Assembly: GCF_014493765.1 (NCBI RefSeq)
Contig: NZ_JACTVJ010000007.1
Span: 186,001-250,000, forward strand
Source of the DNA: Streptomyces polyasparticus
Lineage (GTDB): Bacteria; Actinomycetota; Actinomycetes; Streptomycetales; Streptomycetaceae
Direction of reading: 5' to 3'
DNA length: 64,000 nucleotides
Each line of letters starts with the position of its first letter. Position 1 is the first letter of the stretch. Below the pieces are notes generated by a model. That model made no database searches. It was not told the origin of the DNA and saw nothing but the letters and a program-made list of their open reading frames with translations. Position numbers and translations under genes: made by a program. Shown here piece by piece: positions 63,926 to 64,000 of this stretch.

Positions 63926-64000
63926 CCGCAGAGGAGAACCCCGGAGAGGCCGAGAAGCCCAAGCCGGCCGAGCCCAGCGGCATCGACCTCGCCCGTGTCG
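63922..64000 (+). CDS. DciA/DUF721-family protein, 5' end only
   Basis: The first 26 codons are in the window. ATG 63922 overlaps the recF stop. By position between recF and gyrB (known order) it should be the DUF721 protein related to the helicase-loading factor DciA. The visible part is only a charged N-terminus, so this rests on gene order. Confidence 0.65.
   Translation, partial: MTAEENPGEAEKPKPAEPSGIDLARV

Overview
The window is a 64-kb piece of a high-GC actinomycete chromosome, almost certainly a Streptomyces. The reasons are the codon use, the sporulation genes ssgR and ssgA, a FemX-type branching enzyme, many GTTTCACGTGAAAC partition sites, and a replication origin with about twenty TTGTCCACA-type DnaA boxes between dnaA and dnaN. 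From memory, the gene order matches the S. coelicolor origin region (thiC, ssgA/ssgR, dnaB, rplI-rpsR-ssb-rpsF, femX, ino1, pcnA, murJ, sigM, trxBA, parAB, rsmG, yidC, rnpA, rpmH, dnaA, dnaN, gnd, recF). The right half also matches the M. tuberculosis origin region. I saw no tRNA, rRNA, insertion sequence, prophage or CRISPR array.

Layout. 1-9.6 kb: a membrane protein, an HxlR regulator head to head with a SnoaL-like protein, thiC under a TPP riboswitch, a YibE/F protein, ssgA/ssgR, a small membrane protein, a cupin, and a holin-like / phosphatase / PLP-enzyme run. 9.9-21.6 kb: regulators and small enzymes (LysR, NUDIX, flavohaemoprotein, HAD, GNATs, HbpS-like, an MFS/MarR divergon, a serine hydrolase, TetR-VOC, an RibD-like reductase). 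21.6-29 kb: dnaB and the S6-SSB-S18-L9 operon, then femX. 29-40 kb: an alanine-racemase-like protein, a GT87-like membrane enzyme, a class A PBP, PadR, inositol phosphate synthase, an MFS protein, a secreted LppU-like protein and the CCA-adding enzyme. 40.3-50.1 kb: DUF6049 - murJ - pseudokinase - sigM - anti-sigma - trxB - trxA, all on the plus strand. 50.2-57.2 kb: a minus-strand block with a GNAT protein, parB-parA, rsmG, khpB(jag)-yidC-yidD-rnpA-rpmH. 57.6-64 kb: dnaA, oriC, dnaN, gnd, recF and the start of a DciA/DUF721 gene.

How it works together. The right end holds the initiator, origin, sliding clamp, RecF and the replicative helicase (dnaB, further left). ParA/ParB and at least 15 perfect parS sites form the origin-segregation system. 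All of these parS sites lie left of dnaA, and none lies in the last 10.5 kb. Several sit exactly at the centre of long perfect palindromes that look like transcription terminators between convergent genes. Others are written into coding sequence as the peptide VSRET. The cell-envelope genes (FemX, PBP, MurJ, pseudokinase, SigM) surround this segregation zone. The most interesting structural points are the parS/terminator composites, the parS pair inside the SigM anti-sigma gene, MurJ and its pseudokinase as two genes, a DnaA-box cluster upstream of dnaB, and the repeat-expanded N-terminus of SsgR.
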